A stretch of DNA of 64,000 nucleotides from Burkholderiaceae bacterium (lineage in GTDB: Bacteria; Pseudomonadota; Gammaproteobacteria; Burkholderiales; Burkholderiaceae_C). The translations under genes and the position numbers were made by a program. How positions within the stretch are numbered: position 1 is the first letter of the stretch; the number at the start of each line of letters is the position of its first letter. The DNA lies in the NCBI GenBank assembly GCA_018780645.1, contig JADMJJ010000007.1:62001-126000 (forward strand). The letters are read 5' to 3'. This document shows positions 12,601-22,331 of this stretch, piece by piece. The notes below the pieces were generated by a model, which was not told the origin of the DNA, searched no databases, and saw nothing but the letters and a program-made list of their open reading frames with translations.

Positions 12601-13080
12601 ATGCTGAAAACCCTCAAAGACCTGTTCGACAGCCTGATGCCGCTCGAAGCGGGCGCCGGACCGGCCGACGACGAGCATCTGCTGCAACTGGCCACGGCGG
12701 TGATGCTGGTCGAGGTGATGCGCGCCGACGCCAGCTTCCATGCCGGCGAGCGCGAGGCGGTGCTGGCCGCCTTGCGCGACAAGTTCGGCCTCGCCGATGA
12801 CGAGGCGGCGCGCCTGACTGAACTGGCCGAGGTCACGGCCAAGGCCTCCACCGATCTGTTCAGCTTCACCTCGCGCATCAAGGAACGCTTCGAGATGCCG
12901 CAGCGGCTGCGCATGATCGAGCACATGTGGCGCGTCGCCTATGCCGACGGGCACCTGAACGAACATGAGCGCCATGTGCTGTGGCGCGTGGCCGACCTGC
13001 TGCATGTGCCGCAGGGGGCGTACGTCAACGCCCGTTTGCGTGTCCAGGCCGAGTCGGAGGCCGCGGGCCCTAAACCTTGA
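12601..13080 (+). CDS. TerB-family (tellurite resistance-like) protein
   Basis: MLKTLKDLFDSLMP...LLQLATAVMLVEVMRADASFHAGEREAVLAAL...MIEHMWRVAYADGHLNEHERHVLWRVADLLHV. Confidence 0.85.
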   Translation: MLKTLKDLFDSLMPLEAGAGPADDEHLLQLATAVMLVEVMRADASFHAGEREAVLAALRDKFGLADDEAARLTELAEVTAKASTDLFSFTSRIKERFEMPQRLRMIEHMWRVAYADGHLNEHERHVLWRVADLLHVPQGAYVNARLRVQAESEAAGPKP

Positions 13081-14641
13081 ACACCGACACCACCTCGGCC
13101 AGCCGCTGAGCCTGCTCGCGCAGCGACTGCGCGGCCGCCGCCGATTGCTCGACCAGGGCCGCGTTCTGCTGTGTCATCTGGTCCAGATTGGTCACCGCCA
13201 CATTGACCTGCGCGATGCCGTCGCGCTGCTCGGTCGCCGCGGATGCGATCTCGCCGATCAGGTCGGTGACGCGTCTCACGCTGTTGACGATTTCTTCCAT
13301 CACCGTGCCGGTCTGTGTCACCAGCGCGGCCCCGGATTCGACGCGTTCGACCGAGGCGCCGATCAGCGTCTTGATCTCCCGAGCGGCAGCGGCGCTGCGC
13401 TGGGCCAGCGAGCGCACCTCGCTGGCGACGACGGCAAAGCCGCGGCCCTGCTCGCCGGCACGGGCCGCCTCGACGGCCGCATTCAGCGCCAGGATATTGG
13501 TCTGGAAGGCAATGCCGTCGATGACGCCGATGATGTCGTTGATCTTGCGCGAGCTCTGCGTGATCGCGTCCATATTGCTGACCACCTGGGTGACGATGGC
13601 GCCGCCGCGGCCCGCGACCTCGGCGGCCGATGCGGCGAGCTGATTGGCCTGGCGGGCGGTGTCGGCCGAGTGGCTGACGGTGCCGGTCAGCTCCTCCATC
13701 GAGCTGGCGGTTTCTTGCAGGCTGGAGGCCGTCTGCTCGGTGCGCACGCTCAGGTCGTGGTTGCCGGTGGCGATCTCGGCCGAGGCCGTGGACACCGACT
13801 CGACGCCACGCCGCACCTCGCCGACCACGCTGCTCAGCTGCTGGGCCATCTTGTCCAGCGCGCCCAGGAGGTGGCCGAACTCATCGGCCTGCGTGACCTT
13901 CACCCGGGTGCTGAGATCACCGGCGGCAATCTGATCGGCCACCTGAATGGCCTGGGCCAGCGGCCGCTGGATCGAACGTATCAGCACCAGCGCGCCGCCC
14001 ACCAGCAGCAGCACGATCACCACCACCACGACGCTGGCGATGCGCAGCGTGCCCTGGCGCTGTTCGGCCAGCGCTTCGTGGGCCTTGGCCTTGGTCGCTT
14101 CCTGCAGCTTGGCGAAGTCGCGCAGCGACTGCAGATAGACGCGAACTGCCGGGTTGAAGCGCTGTTGCAACTCCTCCGTCGCACCGGCGGCATTGCCGGC
14201 GCCCTTGAGCTCGCGCGTCTTGGCCAGCGAATCCAGCACCCCCTGGCGTTCGCTGGCGATGCGCGCCATCAAGGCCTTGTCCGCGGCGTCCAGTTCCATC
14301 TTCTCGATCGCCTGCTGCACGGTCGAGATCTCGGCAATCGCGGCGCCGATGTCGGCCTTGAAGGCTGCATCAACGGCGGGGTCGGTGCTGATGGCCGCCG
14401 CCTGCACGCGCACCACATTGGTGGTGGTCAGGCCGGCCCAGCGCTCGGCCGCTGCCTGCTTGGCGTCCATTCTGGCCGTCATCTCGTTGGTCTGCTGCTG
14501 GATGCGGCCGCTGCGCGAGCTGGAAAAGGCGATCAGGCCCACCAGGGCGACGATCACGACGGCCACCGCCAGCCACAGGCGGCCGGCGACACTCAATCTT
14601 GTCCAGGACGAGGCGGGTGAGGGCTGGGTGCTAAAGCTCAT
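13070..14641 (-). CDS. Methyl-accepting chemotaxis protein (HAMP plus MCP signal domain)
   Basis: INDIIGVIDGIAFQTNILALNAAVEAARAGEQGRGFAVVASEVRSLAQRSAAAAREIKTLI. Confidence 0.95.
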   Translation of the reverse strand: MSFSTQPSPASSWTRLSVAGRLWLAVAVVIVALVGLIAFSSSRSGRIQQQTNEMTARMDAKQAAAERWAGLTTTNVVRVQAAAISTDPAVDAAFKADIGAAIAEISTVQQAIEKMELDAADKALMARIASERQGVLDSLAKTRELKGAGNAAGATEELQQRFNPAVRVYLQSLRDFAKLQEATKAKAHEALAEQRQGTLRIASVVVVVIVLLLVGGALVLIRSIQRPLAQAIQVADQIAAGDLSTRVKVTQADEFGHLLGALDKMAQQLSSVVGEVRRGVESVSTASAEIATGNHDLSVRTEQTASSLQETASSMEELTGTVSHSADTARQANQLAASAAEVAGRGGAIVTQVVSNMDAITQSSRKINDIIGVIDGIAFQTNILALNAAVEAARAGEQGRGFAVVASEVRSLAQRSAAAAREIKTLIGASVERVESGAALVTQTGTVMEEIVNSVRRVTDLIGEIASAATEQRDGIAQVNVAVTNLDQMTQQNAALVEQSAAAAQSLREQAQRLAEVVSVFKV

Positions 14642-14734
14642 GGCGGCGTCTCATTGGGTTGGTGCGAGCCCACGATAGCCCGGAACGCCGGCCCGCGCAC
14701 CCCGGCAGAATCCCGGGGAGCGGCAGAACCTTAC

Positions 14735-16771
14735 TCAGGACTGGAACATCAGCCGCTGCGCCAGCTCGCGCTGCGCGGCCGGCAGTGCCGCGACCTCATC
14801 CAGAGCCTGAATCACCTGGTTGCAGGGGCGTGCAGTGTGGCCGCCTGCCGGCGCCCAGACGCCTTGCAACAGTCCCGGCACCGGCACGCTCAGGTCGCGG
14901 CGCACCACCTCCAGTTCGAGTGCGCTGGGCGGAGCGGGCAGGCGGCGCACCGCTGGTGCGTCGGCGGCGGCGATCAGCCAGGCCGTCTCCCTGGCCTGAA
15001 GCTCGGCCGGCAGGTGCCGCCGATGGTTCAGTTGGCCGGCGAGCAGGGCCTGGCACAGGCCGCCCCCACCGGTCTGGGCAGCCTCCAGCTGGGCCCGCAG
15101 TACCTGCAGGTAGCGATGGCGCAGCCCCGCAGGTACCCCCAGCAAAAGCTCGGGCATATGGCCGGCCAGAACCTGCTGCGCGGCGCCCTGCTGGGCCGCG
15201 TCGCCGCCCCCGGCGCTGCGGACCTGTTGCATGCGGGCGGCGGCCCTCGCCAGCAGGCCGGGATAGCGCAGCTCCAGCCGGTACCAGGCCGGATTGCTCC
15301 GAAGTGCCTCCCTGAAGTCGATGGCCGATGCCGCGCCATCGCCGGGCAGGGTCACCTCCAGCGTCCGCGGCAGGGCAGCGATCAGCGCATGGGAGGCCAG
15401 CTCCTCGCTGCCCGGGTACCACATGCTGTGCGCGGGCGTGCGCAGGGTGCGTGTGATGAAGGACTCTGGCAGGCCCATGTCGCGGTAGGTGCTGGCCAGG
15501 TGCTGATTGGCCACCTCGTCGAACACCGGGTTGTAGGTGCCGCTGGAGGCACGGTGAAAGCCCAGCTGCGCGCCGGGCATCAGCTGGCGTTGGGCGCCGG
15601 CCAGGAACACCAGCGTGCAGGCACTCTCGCAGCCGCCGACCGCGCGGGTGTCGGCCCCGGCCTTGCGCACCAGCGCCACCATGCGCTCGGCCTCGTGGAC
15701 CCGGCCACCCGGCGAGGCGAGCTCGATCAGTCGCACCGGCTGCGGCGCCGTGGCCAGCACCTGCTGCAGCCGCGTCGCATCGCCCATGCCGATCGGGCCG
15801 TCGAGGCGCAGCGTGCGGCCATCGTCCGAGAGCTTCAGCGCCGCCTGTCCGATCGGGTCGACGCCACGGGCCATCTGCATGAACTCGCCGGCCTGCGGCG
15901 CGAAGCCTATCAGTGCCGAGGCCAGAGTCTGCAGCGCGCCCAGGGCCAGACACAGACGGGCCAGGTTGGCCCACAAGGCCGAGCCGCCCATCTGGCGGTA
16001 GGCCGCCGCGGCCCGCCAGGCGCCGACGAAGCACCAGACATCGACGATCAGCATCAGCGGCCAGCCGATCAGCATGGCGATGCTGCCCGCCTGCAGCGCC
16101 TCGCCCTTGAGGCTGATCCAGGTCATCAGGCCGGTGAGCGCGAAGGCCAGCGGCACCGACAGCAGCATATTGTTGAGCCAGAAGCTCTGCATCAGGCTTT
16201 GCTCGCCGCGCCAATGGGCGGCGAAATAGCCCGGCTCGTCGCCGCTGCGTGGGCGGCGCCGCACCACCTGGGTGCCGGCCAGGCGGTCATGCCAGGCCCG
16301 CTTGTCGGGATCGATGGCCGCCCACAGCAGACCCAGGCCCAGCGGCAGTGCCGACACAAAGTAGCCCAGCCAGCGCAGCAGGCTTTGCCACAGACCCGGC
16401 CTCGCGCCGCTGCGCATGTCTATCACCCGGATGCCGGCCAGCAGCTTGCCGGGGGTGGCCCCCTGCCAGCTCCAGAAGACGATGCAGATCAGCGCCGGCA
16501 GCAGCCAATTTATGGCCAGGCTCAGCGGCCGCAGGTCATCGAGACGGGCGATGCGTTCGCGATAGGCCAGCCACATCAGGGGCACGCTCAGCGCCAGCAT
16601 CAGCAGGGCGTCCAGCACCAGGGCGCACAGGCGCGCGAACAAGCCGGCGGGCTGCCCCACCGGCGCCGCGACCCGGCGGACTGCTGACGGCGCCTGCAAT
16701 GGCGGCGGCCGCGTTTGCAAATCGTCGTCCTCTGCATCCGGGGCGATGCCGCGATCGATGGACTTTGCCAT
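14735..16771 (-). CDS. RDD-family membrane domain fused to a ClpP-like (crotonase-fold) protease-like domain
   Basis: N-terminal RDD (GLFARLCALVLDALLML...ATPGKLLAGIRVID...RAWHDRLAGTQVV); C-terminal RLIELASPGGRVHEAERMVALVRKAGADTRAVGGCESACTLVFLAG. Confidence 0.75.
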   Translation of the reverse strand: MAKSIDRGIAPDAEDDDLQTRPPPLQAPSAVRRVAAPVGQPAGLFARLCALVLDALLMLALSVPLMWLAYRERIARLDDLRPLSLAINWLLPALICIVFWSWQGATPGKLLAGIRVIDMRSGARPGLWQSLLRWLGYFVSALPLGLGLLWAAIDPDKRAWHDRLAGTQVVRRRPRSGDEPGYFAAHWRGEQSLMQSFWLNNMLLSVPLAFALTGLMTWISLKGEALQAGSIAMLIGWPLMLIVDVWCFVGAWRAAAAYRQMGGSALWANLARLCLALGALQTLASALIGFAPQAGEFMQMARGVDPIGQAALKLSDDGRTLRLDGPIGMGDATRLQQVLATAPQPVRLIELASPGGRVHEAERMVALVRKAGADTRAVGGCESACTLVFLAGAQRQLMPGAQLGFHRASSGTYNPVFDEVANQHLASTYRDMGLPESFITRTLRTPAHSMWYPGSEELASHALIAALPRTLEVTLPGDGAASAIDFREALRSNPAWYRLELRYPGLLARAAARMQQVRSAGGGDAAQQGAAQQVLAGHMPELLLGVPAGLRHRYLQVLRAQLEAAQTGGGGLCQALLAGQLNHRRHLPAELQARETAWLIAAADAPAVRRLPAPPSALELEVVRRDLSVPVPGLLQGVWAPAGGHTARPCNQVIQALDEVAALPAAQRELAQRLMFQS

Positions 16772-16897
16772 CTTTTCCTCCCTCTGTTTTGGGGCCCACT
16801 CTAACGGCGTTTCCGGGTCGCTGCCAGTCTGAAAATTCACGCGCCGGCAGGCTTCAGCGTTTAGAGTCGAGCCCATTGCCGCCCTGACCGTCCACGC

Positions 16898-18001
16898 ATG
16901 CCGACCGAAGCCGCGTCCGATCCACCGCCCAGAGCCGAATGGGTCGCCCAGCCCGATGGCGCCCTGTTGCGCTTGGCGGGCGACTGGCGTGGCCGGGCCA
17001 GCCTGCCTGCGCCGCCCACGGGCCTGACGGCGGGTCAGCTGCTTCGGGTGGACGCGCAAGACCTGACCCACTTCGACAGTGGCCTGGCCTCGGCCCTCTG
17101 GGTCCTGGCCGGCAGCGGCGCCAGGCTCGACGGCCTGCCCGAGGGCCTGCGCGAGGTGCTGGCGCTGGCGGGGTCGGGGTTTGCCGGCAGCGCGCCCGTC
17201 GCGCGTTCAAGGTTGTTGTCACGCATCGGCCTGCAATGGGCCGACCGCCTGGACCGGGGCCAGACGACCTTGCGCTTCGTCGGCGAGGTGCTGCAGGCCG
17301 CCTTGCGGGCGCTGCGCGGGCGCACCGCCATGCGCAAGGCCGACTTCATGCACCAGCTGCAGGCCACCGGCCCGTCCAGCCTGGGCATCGTCTCGCTGGT
17401 CAGCTTTCTGGTCGGCCTGATCCTGGCTTATATGGGGGCGGCGCAGCTGCAGCGCTTCGGCGCGCAGATCTATATGGCCGATCTGGTCACCATCGGCGTG
17501 GTGCGCGAGATCGCGGCGCTGATGACCGGCATCATCCTGGCCGGCCGCGTCGGCGCCGCGTTCGCCGCCCAGCTGGGCAGCATGCAGGCCAACGAGGAGA
17601 TCGATGCGCTGCAGTCCATGGGCCTGAACCCGGTCGAGCACCTGGTGCTGCCCCGGGTGCTGGCAATGCTGCTGGTGGCGCCGCTGCTGACCACCTATGC
17701 GGCCCTGGTGGGCATGCTGGCCGGGCTGCTGGTGGCCGTGGGCATTTATGACGTCGAGCCGATCGAGTACCTGGTGCACTGCCGCGATTCGCTGACCCTG
17801 TCGCACCTGGGCATAGGCCTGCTCAAGGGCACGGTCTATGCGTTGCTGGTCGCGCTGGCCGGCTGCCGCCAGGGGCTCAATGCCGGGCGCAGCGCCCAGG
17901 CCGTCGGCGACGCCACCACCGCCGCCGTGGTGCAGGCGATTGTCTGGATCGTCGTTGCCGCCTCGGCGCTGACGATGATGTTCCAGCGGCTGGACTGGTG
18001 A
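16898..18001 (+). CDS. MlaE-family lipid ABC transporter permease with N-terminal STAS-like domain
   Basis: MlaE core GIVSLVSFLVGLILAYMGAAQLQRFGAQIYMADLVTIGVVREIAALMTGIILAGRVGAAFAAQLGSMQANEEIDAL; STAS-like N-terminus. Confidence 0.9.
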   Translation: MPTEAASDPPPRAEWVAQPDGALLRLAGDWRGRASLPAPPTGLTAGQLLRVDAQDLTHFDSGLASALWVLAGSGARLDGLPEGLREVLALAGSGFAGSAPVARSRLLSRIGLQWADRLDRGQTTLRFVGEVLQAALRALRGRTAMRKADFMHQLQATGPSSLGIVSLVSFLVGLILAYMGAAQLQRFGAQIYMADLVTIGVVREIAALMTGIILAGRVGAAFAAQLGSMQANEEIDALQSMGLNPVEHLVLPRVLAMLLVAPLLTTYAALVGMLAGLLVAVGIYDVEPIEYLVHCRDSLTLSHLGIGLLKGTVYALLVALAGCRQGLNAGRSAQAVGDATTAAVVQAIVWIVVAASALTMMFQRLDW

Positions 18002-18765
18002 TGGACGAGAGCACGAGCCCAGCGCCGCTGATACGGGTCCGTGACCTGACCATGGCCTATGGCCGCAAGATCATCCAGCGCGATCTGAGCTTCGATGTGC
18101 GCGCCGGCGAGATCCTGGTCCTGATGGGCGGCAGCGGCTGCGGCAAGAGCACCCTGCTGCGCCATCTGATCGGCCTGCAACGGGCGGCCCGCGGCAGCAT
18201 CCATTACGGCGAGGTCGATCTGGGTGAGGCCGACGATGATCAGATGGACGCCCTGCGCCGCAGCTTCGGCGTGATGTTCCAGGCCGGTGCGCTGTGGAGC
18301 TCGATGACGGTGGGCGAGAACGTGATGCTGCCGCTGCGCGAGTTTACCCAGCTCGACGAGGCCGAGATCGAGACGGTGGCCCGCTTCAAGCTGGCCCTGG
18401 TCGGGCTCTCCGGCAGCTTCGACGTCTCGCCGGCCGATCTCAGCGGCGGTATGAAGAAGCGTGCCGCGATCGCCCGCGCGATGGCGCTGGACCCGCCGCT
18501 GCTCTTTCTCGACGAGCCCTCCGCCGGCCTGGACCCGCTGACCTCGGCCAGACTGGATGAGCTGATACTGAATCTGCGCCATCATCTGGGCACGACGGTG
18601 GTGATGGTCACCCACGAGCTGGACAGCATTTTCGCGGTCGCCGACCGTGCCCTGTTTCTGGATGCCAAGGAGAAAACCATGATCGCGCTGGACTCACCGC
18701 GCGCCCTGCTGGAGCAGGGCCCCGAGCATGTGCGCGAGTTCATGCGCCGTGGAGCGCGGGCATGA
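17998..18765 (+). CDS. MlaF-like lipid ABC transporter ATP-binding protein
   Basis: LMGGSGCGKSTLLRHLIGL; DLSGGMKKRAAIARAMALDPPLLFLDEPSAGLDPL. Confidence 0.9.
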   Translation: MMDESTSPAPLIRVRDLTMAYGRKIIQRDLSFDVRAGEILVLMGGSGCGKSTLLRHLIGLQRAARGSIHYGEVDLGEADDDQMDALRRSFGVMFQAGALWSSMTVGENVMLPLREFTQLDEAEIETVARFKLALVGLSGSFDVSPADLSGGMKKRAAIARAMALDPPLLFLDEPSAGLDPLTSARLDELILNLRHHLGTTVVMVTHELDSIFAVADRALFLDAKEKTMIALDSPRALLEQGPEHVREFMRRGARA

Positions 18766-19799
18766 CGGCGCTGCCCCGGCATCGAAAGATCAATCCGGCG
18801 CTGCTGGGCCTGTTCGTCGTCGGCGCCCTGGCCCTGCTGTTCATCACCGTCTTCCTGCTCGCCGGCGGCCAGTTGCTGGTGCGCAAGCAGCAGGTGGTGA
18901 TGCATTTCGGCGGCTCGATCTACGGCCTGCAGGTGGGCGCGCCGGTGGTGTTCCGTGGTGTGCGCCTGGGCAGCGTCAAGTCCATCGGCCTGGCCTATGA
19001 CAAGTCCACCAGCACGGTGATCATCCCCGTCACCGCCGAGCTGGACCGCGACATGCTGCGCAATGTCAGCGGCGGCAACAAGTCCGACGATCCTGCGCTG
19101 GCCCTGCCGGGCATGGTCGAACGCGGCCTGCGCGCGCAGCTGGCCATGCAGAGCCTGCTCACCGGCCAGCTCTATGTCGACCTGGATTTCCGCCCCGACA
19201 AGCCGGCCCGCCGCGTCAATGGCAATGACCCCGATGCCGAGATACCGACCATCTTCACCGGCCTGCAGGAGTTGCAGAACCAGGTCAATGAGCTGGATTT
19301 CAAGCGCCTGGTCAGCGACATCTCGGCCATTGCCAGCTCGGGGCGCGAGCTGCTGGGCAGTGCCGAGCTGAACCAGGCGGTCAAGGACATGGCCGCCATC
19401 ACCGCGCGGCTGCGCAGCCTGACCGAGAAGCTCGACCGCCGCGCCGAGCCGCTGCTGGGCAGTGCGCAGAACGCGACCGACACCGCACGCCAGGCCCTGC
19501 TGGAGGTCGGGCAGGCGGCCAGCAGCGTCGGCAGCTCGGCCCGGCGCATCGCCGACACCGCCCAGGGCATGGCCGGCACCCTGGGCCCCGACGCGCCGCT
19601 GGTGCAAAGCCTGCGCCGCGCGGCCGACGAGCTGGCGCTGACCGCCGCCGCCCTGCGCGACACCACCGCCAACGAGGCACCGCTGAACCAGCATCTGCAG
19701 CGCAGCCTGCAGGATGTGGCCAAGGCCGCACGCGCGCTGCGCGAGCTGGCCGAGACCCTGGATCAGCAGCCCGAGGCCGTGATCAAGGGGCGGCGCTGA
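18762..19799 (+). CDS. MlaD/MCE-domain protein
   Basis: INPALLGLFVVGALALLFITVFLLAGG...VMHFGGSIYGLQVGAPVVFRGVRLGSVKSIGL. Confidence 0.9.
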   Translation: MTALPRHRKINPALLGLFVVGALALLFITVFLLAGGQLLVRKQQVVMHFGGSIYGLQVGAPVVFRGVRLGSVKSIGLAYDKSTSTVIIPVTAELDRDMLRNVSGGNKSDDPALALPGMVERGLRAQLAMQSLLTGQLYVDLDFRPDKPARRVNGNDPDAEIPTIFTGLQELQNQVNELDFKRLVSDISAIASSGRELLGSAELNQAVKDMAAITARLRSLTEKLDRRAEPLLGSAQNATDTARQALLEVGQAASSVGSSARRIADTAQGMAGTLGPDAPLVQSLRRAADELALTAAALRDTTANEAPLNQHLQRSLQDVAKAARALRELAETLDQQPEAVIKGRR

Positions 19800-20407
19800 T
19801 GAGCCACGCAACCGGATTGAGGATGACCATGTCGACGCGCTTGTTGTCTGTTGCCCTGTTGCTGCTGGTGAACGCCTGCAGCAGCTCGCCACCGGTGCAG
19901 CTCTACCAGCTGCGCGCCGATCCACCGGGCCCGGCCTTGCAGATCACCGCCAGCGCCGGTGAGCGCTGGGCGCTGGGGGCCGTGCAGCTGCCCGAATACC
20001 TGGACCGCGATGCGCTGCTGCGCCCCGGCGGCCAGGCCGGCCTGACGGCGCTGACCGGCCATCGCTGGGCCGAGCCGCTGCGCGACGCCGTGCCGCGCCT
20101 GCTGCAGCAAGACCTGGCACGCTTGCGCGGTGCCGATCAGGTGTGGCGCGCACCGGTGCCGCCCGGGGTGACGGTGAGCCGCCAGCTGCGCGTGGAGATC
20201 CAGCAGCTCGAGGCCCGGGCCGACGGCCTGGGTGTGGTGCTGGCGGCGCGCTGGATGCTGATAGACCCCAGCGGCAAGAGCCCTGCTCAGGTGTTCGATG
20301 GCCGCATCGAGGTGCCCAGCGCCGAGGCCACACCCGATGCCCTGGTCAGCGCCCACCGGGCCGCGCTGTGGCAGCTGGCGCAGCAGGTGGTGAACCGGAC
20401 CAGGTGA
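19799..20407 (+). CDS. ABC-type transport auxiliary lipoprotein (PqiC/DUF330-like)
   Basis: Lipobox LLLVNACSSSPPVQLYQLRAD; overlaps the MCE gene stop. Confidence 0.85.
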   Translation: MSHATGLRMTMSTRLLSVALLLLVNACSSSPPVQLYQLRADPPGPALQITASAGERWALGAVQLPEYLDRDALLRPGGQAGLTALTGHRWAEPLRDAVPRLLQQDLARLRGADQVWRAPVPPGVTVSRQLRVEIQQLEARADGLGVVLAARWMLIDPSGKSPAQVFDGRIEVPSAEATPDALVSAHRAALWQLAQQVVNRTR

Positions 20408-20422
20408 GGTAGGCTCAGCCCA

Positions 20423-20929
20423 TCAATCCTCGTGCATGAAGAATTTGTCCGGGAACACCGTGCTCTGGCTCAGCCGGAACACCGTGCCGTTCTTGAAATG
20501 GACGTTGAAGCGCAGCTTGTAGCCGCTCTGGTCGGGCATCACGTTCCAGTCCCACACGTCTTCGCCGCTGAGGCGGAAGAACACGCGGCTGCGCTCCCTG
20601 CCAAGCAGGCGGCTGACCTGCTCGGGCGTCATGCCGGGTTCGATACTGAAGCGGCTGGCATAGAGCAGGGTGTCCTCGATGCTGACCAGCCGGCCATCGG
20701 CCCCGATCCGCACCATATAGCAGCTGGTGCCCCAGGGCTGCTGCGAATACTCCAGCGTTCGGCCGCCGTCGGCGTTGGTCCAGACCCGTGTCGGCGGGCC
20801 GTAGCGCGCGACCACATCATCACCGGTGCTGAACGCGGGTGACAGATGCGGATCACGGCCCAGATGGGCGCAGGAGATCAGGCTCAAGGACGAGGCCAGG
20901 GCAAGAATCAACGCGGACCGACGGTGCAT
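20423..20929 (-). CDS. Small outer-membrane lipoprotein, SmpA/BamE-like
   Basis: MHRRSALILALASSLSLISCAHLG lipobox; FSIEPGMTPEQVSRLLGRERS motif. Confidence 0.65.
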   Translation of the reverse strand: MHRRSALILALASSLSLISCAHLGRDPHLSPAFSTGDDVVARYGPPTRVWTNADGGRTLEYSQQPWGTSCYMVRIGADGRLVSIEDTLLYASRFSIEPGMTPEQVSRLLGRERSRVFFRLSGEDVWDWNVMPDQSGYKLRFNVHFKNGTVFRLSQSTVFPDKFFMHED

Positions 20930-21034
20930 GGCGTACTCCTTGGTTCTGCCTGGCATTGTCATTCAAGGTCGGTGGTCAAGCTCCGGTCAGGTCTTGCTGC
21001 CACACTGGCTCCAACGTCATACGGAGCCTTGCCC

Positions 21035-22330
21035 ATGTCAGCTCAAGCGCAGTACCGCCAGAAACTCGTCAGCGCCGCCGACGCGATCACCCAGGTCCGC
21101 GACGGCGACTTCATCATCGTGCCCACCGGCGTTGGTGAGGCGCCGACGCTGCTGACCGAGCTGTCCGAGCAGCGGCGGCGTTTTCATGACGTCAAGGTCG
21201 GGCAGATCCTGGCGGTGCGCAAGTTCGGCTACTTTGACCCCGAGACGGTCGATCATGTGCGCCATGTCGCCTTCTTCTACGGCGCCGCCTCGCGTCCCGG
21301 CGGCCAGGCCGGCTGGGTGGACTTCATCCCCAACTACTTCTCCGAGATCCCGGCACTGATCGAGCGTGGCCAGGTCGCCGCCGATGTGGTGTTCGCGATG
21401 GCGTCACCGATGGATGCCCATGGCTATTTCTCGCTGAGCCTGGGCGCCGACTACACGATGGCGGCGGTCGCCAAGGCGCGGGCCGTGGTCCTGGAGGTCA
21501 ACCCGAATGTGCCCTTTGCCTTCGGAGCCTGTCATGTGCACATCTCCCAGGTGGCCGCGCTGGTGGAGAGCAGCGAGCCGGTGCTGGAGGTGGGCCTGCC
21601 CAAGATCGGGCCGGTGCAGCAGGCCATAGGCAAGTACGTGGCCGACATGATCGATGACGGCTCCACCTTGCAGATCGGCTATGGCGGCATTCCCGACGCG
21701 GTGGTGATGCAGCTGGTGCACAAGCAGGACCTGGGCATACACACCGAGATGATTGGCGACGGCATCCTGACCCTGATCGAGGCCGGCGCGGTGACCAATC
21801 GCAAGAAGAGCTATCTGCCCGGCAAGTGCATCGCCACCTTTGCGCTGGGCTCGCAGAAGCTGTATCGCTATATGGACCGCAACCCGGGCCTGGAGATGCA
21901 CCCGGTGGACTTCACCAACGACCCCTATCTGGCGGGCCGGAATGACAAGCTGATGGCCATCAACGCCACCCTGCAGATCGATCTGCTGGGCCAGTGCGGC
22001 TCCGAGAGCCTGGGCCCGTCGCCCTATTCGGGCACCGGCGGCCAGGTGGACTTTGTGCGCGCAGCCAACCGCTCGCGCGGCGGCAAGGCCTTCATCGTGC
22101 TGCCCGCCACGGCCAAGGATGACACCATCAGCCGCATCGTCCCGACCTTGACGCCCGGCACCCACCAGACCACCGGCAAGAACGACATCAACTATGTGGT
22201 CAGCGAGTTCGGCGTGGCCCAGCTGCGCGGCAAGTCGGGCAAGCAGCGGGCGCTGGAGATGATCTCGATTGCCCACCCGGACTTCCGCTCCGAGCTGCGG
22301 GAGGCGGCCCGGCGGATGAACCTGCTGTGA
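21035..22330 (+). CDS. Acetyl-CoA hydrolase/transferase (4-hydroxybutyrate CoA-transferase-like)
   Basis: LQIGYGGIPDAVVMQLVHKQDLGIHTEMIGDGILTLIEAGAVTNRKKSYLPGKCIATFALGSQKLYRYMDRNPG; internal start MSAQAQYRQKL chosen. Confidence 0.9.
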   Translation: MSAQAQYRQKLVSAADAITQVRDGDFIIVPTGVGEAPTLLTELSEQRRRFHDVKVGQILAVRKFGYFDPETVDHVRHVAFFYGAASRPGGQAGWVDFIPNYFSEIPALIERGQVAADVVFAMASPMDAHGYFSLSLGADYTMAAVAKARAVVLEVNPNVPFAFGACHVHISQVAALVESSEPVLEVGLPKIGPVQQAIGKYVADMIDDGSTLQIGYGGIPDAVVMQLVHKQDLGIHTEMIGDGILTLIEAGAVTNRKKSYLPGKCIATFALGSQKLYRYMDRNPGLEMHPVDFTNDPYLAGRNDKLMAINATLQIDLLGQCGSESLGPSPYSGTGGQVDFVRAANRSRGGKAFIVLPATAKDDTISRIVPTLTPGTHQTTGKNDINYVVSEFGVAQLRGKSGKQRALEMISIAHPDFRSELREAARRMNLL

Positions 22331-22331
22331 G

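Noticed and set aside
12965-14620. 551 aa + strand ORF opposite the MCP gene
   Set aside because: His/Gly/Arg-rich antisense translation; MCP motifs on the - strand are unmistakable.
14654-16687. 677 aa + strand ORF opposite the RDD-ClpP-like gene
   Set aside because: Gln/Gly/His/Arg-rich antisense translation, no signal or domain features.
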